From: Pseudomonas sp. RIT-PI-q
GTDB lineage: Bacteria > Pseudomonadota > Gammaproteobacteria > Pseudomonadales > Pseudomonadaceae
DNA: 64,000 nucleotides
NCBI RefSeq assembly: GCF_001297125.1
Contig: NZ_LHPC01000053.1
Coordinates: forward strand, 62,001 to 126,000
Direction: 5' to 3'
This document shows, in pieces, positions 37,631-49,775 of the stretch (position 1 is the first letter of the stretch; every line of letters begins with the position of its first letter). Under the pieces are notes generated by a model. That model saw only the letters and a program-made list of their open reading frames with translations, was not told where the DNA came from and did not search any database. Both the position numbers and the translations under genes were made by a program.

Positions 37631-40600
37631 CAGTTGATCTCCATCTCGTCGAGAAGCGACTCAAGCGCATCAAGACGTGCATCGTTGTCAGCCGGGGCGT
37701 GTTGCCCGGCCATGGCGGCATAAGCCTGAAGGTCGGTGGATTCGAACAGCGCGCGCAGCGGCAGCTCGATGCCCAGTTCCAGTTCCACGCGGGCACTGGC
37801 CTGGGCGGCGAGCAACGAGTGCCCGCCCAGTTCAAAGAAGTTGTCGCGCCGGCCGATCTGCGCCACGCCCAACACGTCGGCCCAAATCGCCGCCAGTTGC
37901 CGTTCGAGATCGCCTTCGGGGGCTTCGAACGGTCGTTGCCAGTCTTCGGCATCCGGCAGCGGCAAGGCCTTGCGGTCGAGCTTGCCGTTGCCGGTCAGTG
38001 GCAAGGCATCCAGCAGCAGCCAGTGGCTCGGCACCATGTAATCAGGCAGATCGACCTTGAGCGCGGCGCGCAGGTGGTCGCGCCAGGCAATCGGGTCGTG
38101 CGGGGTTTGTTCGGCGACGACGTAGGCGCACAACTGCGGACCGCCCTCGCTGGAATGCACGCTCAACACCGCTTGGCGCACACCCGGCTGGGCCAGCAAT
38201 GCGGCTTCGATTTCGCCCAGTTCGATACGGAAACCGCGGATCTTCACTTGCTGGTCGATTCGTCCGAGGTAGTCGATGCTGCCGTCGACACGCTGGCGCG
38301 CCAGGTCGCCACTGCGATAGAGGCGCTGCGCGGCATCGAACGGGCTCGGCACGAAGCGCTCGGCGGTCAGGCCGAATCGCCCGTGATAGCCCCGCGCCAG
38401 ACCGGCACCAGCGATGTACAACTCACCCGCCACACCCACCGGCACCGGTTGCAACTGGCTGTCGAGCAAGTACCAGCGCAGGTCGCGGATCGGCAGGCCG
38501 ATCGGGCTTTGGGCCTTGCCGTCGAGGTCGGCCAGGCGGATGGCGCGGTAGGTCACGTGCACGGTGGTTTCGGTGATGCCGTACATGTTGACCAACGTGG
38601 GTTGCTGGTCGCCGAAGCGTTCGAACCATGGACGCAGACTGGCGACTTCCAGGGCTTCGCCACCGAAGATCACCTGACGCAGCGCCAGGTTTTTTTCGCT
38701 GGCGCAGGCAATCGGCAACAACTGACGGAACGCGCTCGGGGTCTGGTTCAACACCGTCACGCCTTCATCACAGAGCAAACGGTGAAACGCTTGCGGCTCG
38801 CGGCTGATGTCATACGGCACGATCACCAGACGCCCGCCGGTGCACAGCGAACCAAACAGCTCCCACACCGAGAAGTCGAAGGCGTAGGAATGGAACAGCG
38901 TCCAGACATCGTCCGGGCCGAAGTTGAACTCGGTTGCTGTAGCGCTCAGCAGACGCCCGATGTTGCCATGGCTGAGCAAGGCGCCTTTCGGCCGACCGGT
39001 GGAACCGGAGGTGTAGATCACGTAGGCGAGGTTGTCCGGGGTCGCCAGCGCCGTCAGGTTGTCGGTGCTGTAAGCGTCCAGCTGCAACGACTCCAGGCTC
39101 AGCACTTGCACGCCGTGGCGGGCCGGTAAACCGTCGATCAAATGGTGTTGGGTCAGCAGCAGCGTGATGCCGCTGTCTTCGATCATGTAGCTCAGGCGTT
39201 CGGCCGGGTACTGCGGGTCCAGCGGCACGTAGGCGCCACCGGCCTTGAGAATCGCCAGCAGCCCGATCACCAGCGGCATCGCCCGTTCGGTGGCGATGCC
39301 GACCCGCACTTCCGGGCCGACGCCCTGCTCGCGCAGTTTGCGCGCCAGTCGGTTGGCCTGAGCGTTGAGCGCGGCGTAGGTCAGTTGCTCGCCTTCGTAG
39401 ACCAGCGCAATGCTGTTCGGCCGTTGTGCGGCTTGAGCTTCGAACAGCTGGTGCAAGGTGGGCGACGGCGCTTGCGCCTGGAACGCCGGGTTCCAATGCT
39501 CGATCAGCGCAGCCTTTTGCGGCGCTTGCAGCAACGGCAATTCAGCGACCCGCTGCTGTGGGTCTTCGACCACGGCGCGCAACAGGTTCAGCCATTGTTT
39601 GGCGAGGCGCTGCATGGACGCTGCGTCGTACAGGTCCGTGGCGTAAGTCAGGCTGGCGTCGAGTGCTTCGCCCTGCTCCTGAGTGTCGAGCACCAGGTCG
39701 AACTGGGTGGTGTGTTGCTGCCAGTGCAGGCGCTCGACCTGCATACCCGCGACGGTGCGTTCAACGCTGCCGCCCAACTGCTGCTGATGGTTGTAGAGCA
39801 CCTGGAACAACGGGCTGTGATTCAGGCTGCGATCAGGCTGCAACGCGTCGACCAGTTGCTCGAACGGCAAGTCCTGATGGGCCTGTGCCGCCAATGCCAC
39901 TTGCTTGACCTGTTGCAGCAAGGCACTGAACGGTTGCTGCCCGTCGATCTCGGCACGCAACACTTGGGTGTTGATGAAGAAGCCGATCAGGCCTTCGGTT
40001 TCAATCCGCGAACGGCCGGCGCTCGGCACGCCGACGTTGATGCTCGGCTGCCCGCTCTGGCGATGCAGCAAGGTCTGGAAACTCGCCAGCAACAGCATGA
40101 ACAGCGTCACCTGTTGCTCCTGCGCACGTTGGCGCAAACCGGCCAGCAACGTGCGATCAACGTTCAGCGCCAGGCTGGCCCCGCGCTCGGTTCGACGCGC
40201 CGGGCGGGTCAGTTCACTCGGCAGTTCAAGCGGGGTTTGGCTACCCGCCAGTTGCTCGCGCCACCACGTCAGTTGACGCGCGCCCTCGCCGGCCTCCAGC
40301 CAGTCACGCTGCCAACGGGCGTAGTCGCTATAGTTCACCGGCAGAGTGACAAGGTTCGCCGCTTTGCCATCGACGGCAGCCTGATACAGCGCGCTGAACT
40401 CATCGACCATTACCTGCATCGACCAGCCATCGGCAGCGATGTGGTGCACGGTGAGCACCAGCACCTGTTCCTCGGTGCTGACTTGTAGCAGCAACACGCG
40501 CCACAGCGGACCGTTACGCAGGTCGAACGGCCGGGCGATTTCTTCGGCCACGGCGCTATTGATCGAGGATTCATCGACAGGCCGTTCGCTCAATTGCAAG

Positions 40601-43600
40601 GGCATTTCGGCGTGGACAAGCGGACGCGCTTGCTGACCATCCTGCTCGAAGGTCGTGCGCAGGGTTTCGTGACGGGCCTGCAACTGGTCGAAGGCTTCGC
40701 GCAGGGCTTCGCGGTGCAGCGGGCCTTTGAGGCGCAGCGCGGCGGGAATGTTGTAGGCCGGGCTCTGCGGGTCCAGTTGCCAGAGAATCCACTGACGCTG
40801 CTGGGCGTAGGACAGGATATGTGGTTGATCGACCGGCGCACGTTGCAGCAGCGGTTGGCCGCTGACATTCGCCAGCGCTGCACGCTCGGTAAATTCCGCC
40901 AGGTTCGCAGCGGAAAACAGGCTGCTCACGGACAGTTCAAGGTGCAGGTGCTGACGCACGCGAGAAATCACTTGAAGCACCAGCAACGAATGCCCGCCCA
41001 ACTCGAAAAAGTTGTCGTCGCGACCCACGCGCTCGACTTGCAGCACTGCCTGCCAGATCAGCGCCAGTTGCGTTTCAAGCCCCTCGGCCGGCGCCACGAA
41101 TGCCCGTTGAGCCTCGATGGCTTCAGCACGCGGCAACGCTTTACGGTCGAGTTTGCCGTTGTTGTTGAGCGGCAATTTGGCCAGCAGCACCAGATGGCTC
41201 GGCACCATGTATTCCGGCAGAGACTGGCGCAGAACGGCTTTGAGGTTTTCGAGATAGTCGGTCTGAGAAACCACTGCACTGCTGGCCACGATGTACGCCA
41301 CCAGTTGCGTCCCGTCCTGAGCGATAACAGCCGCTTCGCGCACCTCCTCCCGCGCTTGCAGGCAGGCTTCGATCTCGCCCATCTCGATGCGGAAACCGCG
41401 AATCTTCACTTGATGATCGATACGGCCAACGTATTCCAGATCGCCCTCGGCGTTGTAACGCGCCAGGTCACCACTGCGGTACAAACGCGCACCCGGCTCA
41501 CGGGCAAACGGGTCTGGCAGGAAGCGTTCAGCGGTCAGCGCCGGGCGATCGAAATAACTTTGCGCCAGGCTCGACGGCGCGCCGATGCACAGTTCACCGA
41601 CGCCACCGTTTGGCAGCAGTTGACCGGCCGAGTCCAGCACATACAACGCGCGGCCCGCGATGGCACGCCCGATTGGAATGCCAAACGCGTCGCTGGCATC
41701 GATCAGGTGGCACTCGTGAACGCTGGACACCACCGTCGCTTCAGTCGGCCCGTAGGTGTTGAGCAAACGCACGTGACTCAAACCGGCCTGATGCCACAAG
41801 CGCAGACCTTCGACCGACATCGCTTCGCCGCCGACGTGAACCTGGCGCAAATGGCCCAGGCTACGCACGGCACCGCTGGCACATTCACGGGCCAGTAAAT
41901 ACCAGTAGGCGGCCGGCAAGTCCGCCACGGTCACGCCTTGAGCGACGATTTCGGCGGCCATTCGGCCGGCATCCCACAGCTCATCGCCGCGCATGACCAG
42001 CGCCGCACCGACGCACAGCGCCGGGAAGCATTGCTCGACGAAGCCATCGAAACTGAAGGTGGCGAACTGCAACACGCGGTCGGATGCCGACAGCCGCGAA
42101 TAGTCGGCGGCGCTCTGGCAGAACTCACGCAGCGCGGCATGGGCGATGGCCACGCCTTTGGGCTGGCCGGTGGAACCGGAGGTGTAGATGACGTAAGCCA
42201 GATTGTCGGTGACCGCGTGATTGTGCGGATTGTGGTCGGGATAGCCGAGCGACGCGTCCAGGCTTAACAGACGCAGTTCCACCGGCAGCGGCAAATCGTC
42301 CAGCAGACCCGATTCGCACAGCAGCACGTTGAGGCGGCTGTCGTCGATCATGTAGCTCAGGCGTTTAGCCGGGTAGTTCGGGTCCAGCGGCACATAGGCC
42401 GCACCGCTTTTCAGTACCGCCAGCAGGCTGACGATCAATTGTGGACCACGACGCACCGCAAGGCCGACACGCTTGCCTGGGCCGGCACCGTTGTCGATCA
42501 GCCGATGAGCCAGACGGTTGGCCTGGGTGTTCAACTGGCCGTAGCTCAAAGTCTGACCGTCGACCTGCAACGCCAACGCATGCGGAGTGGCGGCAGCCTG
42601 AGCGGCGATTTGTTCGTGTACCAACAGCGTTGTGGATAACTCAACCGTGGCCGGTTGGCTGATCACGAGCACTGCTTTTTTGCCGTCGACATCAAGCAAT
42701 TCCAACGCGCCCAATGCCGCGTTCGGCAGCGCCACCAATTGCGTCAGCAGATGCTGCAAATTGGCCGATAACTCAGCAACCTGAGCCGCACTGAACCGCG
42801 CCGCGTCGTAGCTGAAGTCCAGGCTCAGACCTTCGCCCAACTCGATGCCCAGGGTCAGCGGATAGTGCGTGCGCTCATGGTTGTGCAGGTTGGCAAACGA
42901 CAACCCGGCCGGCGCGCCTTGCTTCAGTGCTTCGGCCACCGGGAAGTTTTCGAACACCAGCAGGCTGTCGAACAGCGCCGAACCTTGCTGCCCCGCCCAG
43001 CCTTGAATGTCGTAAAGCGGCACATGCTCAAACTCGCGCATGGCCAGGTTCAGCCCTTGCAGCTCGCCCAGCCACTGGCTGACGGTTTGATCCGGCCGCA
43101 TCGCGCAGACCAGCGGCAGCGTATTGATGAACAGCCCAAGCTGCTCTTCGATCCCCGGCAGCGGCGCCGAACGCCCGGCCACGGTGGCCCCGAACACCAC
43201 GCAATCCTGGCCGGTGTAGCGTTGCAGCAACAGACTCCAGGCCGCTTGCAGCACGGTGTTGAGGGTGACTTTCTGTTGGCGGGCGAACTCGGCCAGACGC
43301 TGGGTTGCGCTGGTGTCGAGGGTGACGCGGTGCTCTTCGGTGCCCTCGGCGCCAACCGGTGGCCTTAAAGCTTCGGCCAGTAGCGTTGGTGCTTCAAGCG
43401 GCGCCAACGCGGCTTTCCAGAAATGCTCGCTAGCCACTGCCGATTGCTGCTGCAACCAGCCCAGGTAATCGCGATATTGCCCCGACGGCGCCGGCAGCGA
43501 CTGCCGGTTGGCGTAATGCTGGATCACCTCGGCGAGCAACTGCGCGTTGCTCCAGCCGTCCATCAAAATATGGTGGCTGGTGTAGATCAGGTGCCAGTCA

Positions 43601-46600
43601 CCGGCGCCGGTACGAACCAGCTTCAAACGCAACAGCGGTGCGGTGCCCAGTTGGAAACCCTGGGCGCGTTCGGCGTCGGCCAGCGCATCGGTATCGGTCG
43701 CTTCAAGCACTTCAAGCGGCAACGCCACCTGACGCACAATCGCCTGGTGCACGGTGTCGAGCCCCTGCCAGTGGAAGCTGCTGCGCAGAATGTCGTGACG
43801 CTCGACGGCCGCTTGCCAGGCTTCAGCGAATCGCAACGGATCGAGTCCCTGAATGTCCAGGCGCAACTGGCTGATGTAGGCGCCCACCTGCGGCTCATAC
43901 AGGGTGTGGAACAGCATGCCCTGCTGCATCGGCGACAGTGGGTAAAGGTCTTCAAGGGTCGAGGCGGCGACCGGCAATGCATCGAGTTGCGCCTGATTGA
44001 TCCGCGCCAACGGGAAGTCCGACGGTGTCGCTTGCGGTGCTTCAACGGTGCAGCAATGTTCGATCAGCGCGTGCAATTCTTGCGCGTATTCGTCAGCCAG
44101 ACGCTGGATGGTCGCGGTGTCGAACATCTCACGGCTGAAGCCCCAACTCAGGGACAACTCGCCGCCGTAGACCTGGCCTTCGATGGTCAGCCAGTTGCCT
44201 AGCGGTGCCGACGGGTCCTGTGCCACACCGTTGCCTTCGGTGGACGGGATGAACAGCGCGGCGTCGTCGAATTGCCGGTCAAACTGCCCCAGATAGTTGA
44301 AGGTGATGCGCGGTTGCGCCAATGCGGCCAGTTCGGCACGGATCGCCGGGCTGCCGAGGTAGCGCAGGGCGCCGTAGCCCAGGCCTTTGTCCGGCACAGC
44401 GCGCAGTTGCTCCTTGATGGTTTTGATCGACGCGCCGAGGTCGTTCGCCGGGATCAGGTTGACCGGAAACAGGCTGGTGAACCAGCCGACGGTGCGGGTC
44501 AGGTCGATGTCGTCGAACAGGTCTTCGCGGCCATGGCCTTCCAGCTGAATCAGCGTGCTGCCCTGCCCGCTCCAGCGGCAAACCGCCCGCGCCAGGGCAG
44601 TCAGCAGCAGGTCGTTGACCTGGGTGCGATAGGCCGCCGGGGCTTGTTGCAACAGCTTGCGGGTTTGCTCGGCGTCGAATTTGAGTTCGAGTTTCTGCTC
44701 GAAGCGGTTTTCCAGTGCGCCGTTCGGGCGGTCGCATGGCAGATCGGTCGGTGCTTCACGCAGCTGGGTTTGCCAGTGATCTAGGCTGTTTTCAAAGGTC
44801 GGCAGATGATCCTGCAGGCGTGCGACCCAGCGCTGGTAGCTGCTGGTTTTCGTTATCGCGACGACGTTGCCGCTGTAAAACTGCTGAAGATCTTCCAGCA
44901 GTACGCGCCAGGAAACACCGTCCACCGCCAGGTGATGAATGACCAGCAGCAAACGTTGGGTGCCGTCGGCCATCGCCACCAGCAGCGCACGCATCAACGG
45001 ACCGTTCTGCAGATCGAGGCTGCGTTGGGCTTCGTCGCACAGAGCGTTGAGCCCTTCGATCGATTGCGCCTGACGCTGCCACAACACCGATTCAGTGGTC
45101 GGCGCTGTGTAGATTTGCTGCCAGCCTTTGGAAGTCTGTTGGTAACGCAAACGCAAACTGTCGTGCTGGGTGAGTAATTTCACCAACGCCTGATCCAGCG
45201 CTTCGACGTTTAGCGCCTCGCGCGGCACCAGCAGCAGCGACTGGTTCCAGTGCTGACGCTCGGGAATTGCTTGTTCGAAGAACCACTGTTGCACCGGCGC
45301 CAGCACCACCGTGCCCACCGCCGGACCTTGGTCGATCAGGTGTTGCTCACCGCTGCGAGCCGCTTGCGCCAGGCTGCGAATGGTCTGGTGCTGGAACAGG
45401 TCCTTGGGGCTCAACACGATCCCGGCCTGACGCGCGCGGCTGACCACTTGCATGGAAACGATGGAATCGCCGCCCAATTCGAAGAAGTTGTCTTCCAGGC
45501 CGACGTTGTCGATGGCCAACACGTCCTGCCAGATCGCGGCGAGGGATTTTTCCAGGGCGCTGCGTGGCGCGACGTGCTCGCGTTGTTGAGTGCCGTCGAT
45601 GGCCGGCAAGGCCTTGCGGTCGAGTTTGCCGTTGGGGGTCAGCGGCAGCTGCTCGAGGAACAGCAGAAACGCCGGGACCATGTAATCCGGCAAGTGCCGG
45701 CGCAGTGCCGCTTTCAGGGTTTCACGCAGGCTCGCTTGCGCGTCGATATCGTCCAGCAACGCCGGAGCGGTCGGCACGATGTAGGCGACCAGTTGCTGAC
45801 CGTTGACGCCGTCCTGCGCCAGCACCGCCAATTCACGCACGGCGTCCTGCTGCAACAGCCGCGTTTCGATTTCACCGAGTTCGATGCGGAAGCCACGGAC
45901 CTTGACCTGATGGTCGATGCGCCCGACGTATTGCAGCGTGCCGTCGGCCTGATAACGGGTCAGGTCGCCGGTGCGGTACAGGCGTTCGCCGTTGCTGGCG
46001 AACGGGTTCGGCACATACTTTTCGGCGGTCAGGCTGGGGCGCGCCAAGTAGCCGCGCGTGATGCCGGCGCCGCTCAGGTACAACTCGGCCGACACGCCTT
46101 GCGGCACGGGTTGCAGATCGGCGTCCAGCAAATAACTGGCGGTGTGCTTGAGCGGACGGCCGATGTTGGCGCGGCCACCGGCCTCGCGACGGGTCCAGGT
46201 CGAATAGGTGGTGTCTTCCGACGGGCCATACAGATCGTAGACGTGCTCGACGCTCGACTGTTCGTACAGCGCGTCCACCAGGCTTTGCTTCAGCGGTTCA
46301 CCGGCGAGGTTGATGATGCGCACGCTCGGCGGGATCTGCCCGTCGCGTTGCAACGCATTGATCGCCGACGGCACGCTGTTGATCAGGCGCACCTGATCCC
46401 GCGCCGGCAGCTGCGGCAACTCCAGGGCATTGCGGGCGATGATTACCGAGCCGCCGTTGGCCAGGGTCACGAACAGCTCCCACACCGACAGGTCGAAACA
46501 CACCGAGGTCGAGGCCAGCACGCCTTGGATGTCGGCGCGGCTGTACACCGATTTCGACCAGTCGATCAGCGCCAGCACGTTGCGATGGGCGATGGCCACG

Positions 46601-48609
46601 CCTTTGGGCTTGCCGGTGGAACCGGAGGTGTAGATCACGTAAGCCAGGTTGTTCGGCGTGACGCGGGTAATCGGGGCGCTGCTCGGGTAAGCGGCCAGCG
46701 CCAGGTTGTCCATTAGCAACACTTGGGTGTCGACCGATACGCTCAATGTCGCAGCGACAGATTGCTCGGTGAGCAGCACCAGGGCGCGGCTGTCTTCGAG
46801 CATGTAGGCCACGCGTTCGGCGGGGTAATCCGGGTCCAACGGCACGTAGGCGCCACCGGCCTTGAGCACCGCGAGCAACGCCACCAGCAGTTGCTCGGAA
46901 CGCGGCATCGCCACGCCGACGCGGACTTCCGGGCCTACGCCGAGTTCGATCAGCTTGTGCGCCAGGCGATTGGCCTGATTGTCGAGCGCCGCGTAAGTCA
47001 GCTGCTTCGTCGCGAAGGTCACGGCAAGTGCACTCGGGCTGGCGGTCGCTTGCTGGCTGATCAGTTCATGAATGCACAGGTCCAGCGGGAGACTTTCGTC
47101 GGCGCGATTCCAGTCATGGACGATGCGCTGATATTCGGCTTTTTCCAGCAGCGGCAAATCACTGACGCGTTGCTGCGAATCACTGACCATACCGCGCAGC
47201 AGGTGAGTCCAGTGCTGCGCCATACGCGCAATGGTCGCGGGGTCGAACAGGTCGTTGGCGTAGGTCAGCGCGGCGTGCAGTTTGCCGCCCTTCTCGTAGG
47301 TGTCGAGGGTCAGGTCGAACTGGGTGGTGCGCCCTTCCCACTCGATCACGCCCAGCGCCAGGCCGGATGCCGTCGTCACGGTGGAAATGTCCGCAACCTG
47401 CGGCTGGTGGTTGTACATCACCTGGAACAGTGGCGTGTGACTGAGGCTGCGCTCCAGTTTCAGCGCTTCGACCAGGCGCTCGAACGGCAAGTCCTGATGG
47501 GCCTGGGCGCCGAGAGCAGTTTCCTTGATGGCGCGCAGCAACTCGTCGACGCGGGTCTGGCCATCGAGCTGGGTGCGCAGCACCTGGGTGTTGACGAAGA
47601 AGCCGATCAGCCCTTCGATTTCTGCGCGGTTGCGGTTGGCGATTGGCACACCGACGCGCAGGTCGGTCTGCCCGGTGTAGCGGTGCAGCAGCACGTTGAA
47701 CGCACCGAGCAAGAGCATGAACAAGGTGATGTTGTGCTGCTGCGCGGTGGCGCGCAGTTGCTCGGCCAGTTGCCCGTCGACGGCGAACTCGTAACGGGTG
47801 CCGCGATAGCTCGGCATCGCCGGGCGCGGGTGATCGGCGGGCAGTTCCAGCACCGGGTGCTCGGCGCCCAGTTGCGCTTGCCAGTAGTCGAGTTGCCGCG
47901 CCTGCTCGCCGGCCTCCAGCCAACGGCGCTGCCACAACGCATAGTCGCTGTACTGGATCGGCAGTGGCGCGAGTTGCGGTTGCGTATCGGCGTCAAAAGC
48001 GTCGTAGCAACGGATGAATTCGTCGACCAGCACGTTCATCGACCAGCCATCGGACACGATGTGGTGCAGGGTCAGCAGGAGGACGTGTTCCTGCTCGGCG
48101 AGCTTGAGCACGGTGACGCGCAGCAACGGGCCTGTTTCCAGGTCGAACGGCTGCACCGATTGTTGCTCGGCCGCTTTGGCGATGGCCGTCTCTCGCTCCG
48201 AGGCCGGCAATGCGCTGAAATCCACCTGATCGATCACCAGCGGCGCCGCGGCCGGCACTTGCAGCAAGGTGTCGTCGGCCTGGCGCTGGAACACTGTGCG
48301 CAGGGTTTCGTGGCGTGCCACGAGGCTGGCGAAGGCCTGTTCCAGCGCTGGCAGGTTCAGACGCCCGGTCAACCGCACCGCGCCCGGCAGGTTATACGCG
48401 CCGCTGTGCGGGTCCAGCTGCCAGAGAAACCACATGCGTTGCTGGGCGTACGACAGCGCCTGGCGATCCTCGGCTTCGACGCCGGCCGGAATCGGAAAAC
48501 GGGCGAAATCCACGCCCTCCTTGTGCAAGGCCGCAAGGAACATCTGGCGCTTTTCCAGGGGCAACCCGATAAACCGGCGAGCAAGTTTCAAGGAGTCTTC
48601 AGCATTCAT
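37630..48609 (-). CDS. Pyoverdine side-chain NRPS, three modules (D-Ala, Lys, Thr)
   Basis: A 3659-residue synthetase with order C-A-T-E, C-A-T, C-A-T and no thioesterase. Landmarks: C1 HHIVSDG at residue 182, A1 YTSGSTG at 660, T1 Ser 1049, E HHLAVDG at 1225, C2 HHILMDG at 1679, A2 YTSGSTG at 2142, T2 Ser 2541, C3 HHIAADG at 2722, A3 YTSGSTG at 3199, T3 Ser 3598. Specificity residues aligned to GrsA read DLWNNALTYK (one change from the known Ala code DLFNNALTYK), DGEDHGTVVK (pyoverdine Lys code) and DFWNIGMVHK (Thr). C1 looks like an L-accepting domain, which fits direct take-over of the L-Dab end of the chromophore precursor from PvdL (not in this window). C2 has the D-accepting type start LYPLSPMQQGMLFHTL, as expected after the E domain. 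It has candidate Fur and iron-starvation sites upstream. It belongs to the pvdI/pvdJ class. Confidence 0.93.
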
Positions 48610-48663
48610 TTCTTAGCATCCGGATCGTTGGCAGGAAGCACAAAGGCACGTCGTCCCTATAAA

Positions 48664-48686
48664 ACGAATGCAGACCGGAAAAATTA
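48664..48686 (-). promoter_or_regulatory. Degenerate PvdS-type box upstream of the NRPS operon
   Basis: On the minus strand TAATT (48686-48682) and CGT (48666-48664) are 15 bases apart, one mismatch and one base short of the TAAAT-N16-CGT consensus. It lies 55 bases upstream of the first NRPS gene. Confidence 0.5.
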
Positions 48687-48691
48687 GCGAA

Positions 48692-48706
48692 TGAGAACAA
48701 CTATCA
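48692..48706 (-). promoter_or_regulatory. Candidate Fur box upstream of the NRPS operon
   Basis: TGATAGTTGTTCTCA on the minus strand agrees with the 7-1-7 Fur consensus at 11 of 14 defined positions, directly upstream of the degenerate iron-starvation box. Confidence 0.45.
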
Positions 48707-48736
48707 GAAAGGAGGGCAATACGCGGCGCAGACGGC

Positions 48737-48832
48737 CTTTGTAGGAGCGGGCTTGCCAGCGAAGGCGGCCTGACAGCCAACATCAATGTTGCCCGTCATG
48801 GCCTCTTCGCTGGCAAGCCAGCTCCTACAGGG
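48737..48832. repeat. REP doublet between pvdG and the NRPS operon
   Basis: Facing REP copies lie just past the pvdG stop codon and upstream of the NRPS promoter region. Confidence 0.9.
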
Positions 48833-48854
48833 GGTGTGTGATGGTTGAGATCTG

Positions 48855-49589
48855 TTAGCTGACGGCCATCAAGCCATGGCGCCGATGATGAACCTCAAGC
48901 TGATCCTTGATCACCCGCAGCACCTTGGCTTCATGCTCATGGATAAAGAAGTGCCCGCCCGCGAGCATGTCCACGGAGAAACTGCCGTGGGTTTCCTTGC
49001 GCCAGCCGATCAATTGCTCGGTGGTGGCGCGGTCAGCCTTGCCGCCGAGCACATGCACCGGGCACTTGAGCAATGGGCGCTGCTGCGGTTCGAAACGCCC
49101 GCACAGCAGAAAATCCGCGCGCAGCACCGGCAGCGTCAGGCTCATCAGCTCTTCGTTGGCCAGGACTTCCTCGCTGGTGCCGTTGAGGGTGCGCAATTGC
49201 TCGATCAGTTCGGCGTCGGTTTTCGGCTCGGCGAAACCCCGGTCGTAGTCGGCCCGCATCGTCGGCGCCGCCGTGCCCGAGGCGAACAGCGCCACCGGTT
49301 CCGGGCCACCCAGCGAGCGCAAGGCATGGGCCAGTTCACAGGCGAGCAACGCGCCCAGGCTATGGCCGAACATCGCGTATGGCGCCTTGAGCGTGGCTTT
49401 TTGTTCGTGGGCCAGTTGCAGCGCCAGACGCCGCATGTCGGTGTGCAACGGTTCGCCAAACCGCGCGCCACGGCCCGGCAGTTCTAACGGCTGCAGCTTG
49501 AGCCACTCCGGCAGTTTGCGCCGCCAGCGGCTGTAGACCATGGCACTCGCGCCCGAATAGGGCAGGCAGAGCAAAGTCAGCTGGGTCAC
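48855..49589 (-). CDS. pvdG: Type II thioesterase PvdG
   Basis: A stand-alone alpha/beta-hydrolase thioesterase of 244 residues that removes wrong or stalled acyl groups from NRPS carrier domains. It has the entry motif LLCLPYSGASAMVYSRW, the nucleophile in MFGHSLGALLACELA, and the C-terminal His in MLAGGHFFIHEH. I start it at the GTG at 49589 (VTQLTLLCLP), which has GAGG eight bases upstream; the ATG 51 bases further upstream adds residues not typical of the family. A one-mismatch PvdS box lies 34 bases upstream. It precedes the NRPS operon on the same strand. Confidence 0.92.
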   Translation of the reverse strand: MTQLTLLCLPYSGASAMVYSRWRRKLPEWLKLQPLELPGRGARFGEPLHTDMRRLALQLAHEQKATLKAPYAMFGHSLGALLACELAHALRSLGGPEPVALFASGTAAPTMRADYDRGFAEPKTDAELIEQLRTLNGTSEEVLANEELMSLTLPVLRADFLLCGRFEPQQRPLLKCPVHVLGGKADRATTEQLIGWRKETHGSFSVDMLAGGHFFIHEHEAKVLRVIKDQLEVHHRRHGLMAVS

Positions 49590-49622
49590 CGGGTTTACCT
49601 CGAAAGTTGTCTGTATAAGAGA

Positions 49623-49646
49623 ACGTATGAGGCACAACAATAATTA
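49623..49646 (-). promoter_or_regulatory. PvdS-type iron-starvation promoter of pvdG (one mismatch)
   Basis: On the minus strand TAATT (49646-49642) and CGT (49625-49623) are exactly 16 bases apart, differing from TAAAT-N16-CGT at one base. It is 34 bases upstream of the GTG start. Confidence 0.7.
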
Positions 49647-49660
49647 GTTGAATGGAGATC

Positions 49661-49769
49661 CCTGTGGGAGCGGCGGTGCGGCGATCCGACTTGCCCGCGA
49701 TAACGGTGTGTCAGGCACCATCATTGTTAAATGACACTCCGTCATCGCGGGCAAGCCCGCTCCCACAAT
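49661..49769. repeat. REP doublet between the MFS gene and pvdG
   Basis: An imperfect and a perfect copy of the GGAGCGGGCTTGCCCGCG type face each other just past the MFS gene stop codon. Confidence 0.85.
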
Positions 49770-49775
49770 GGTTCT

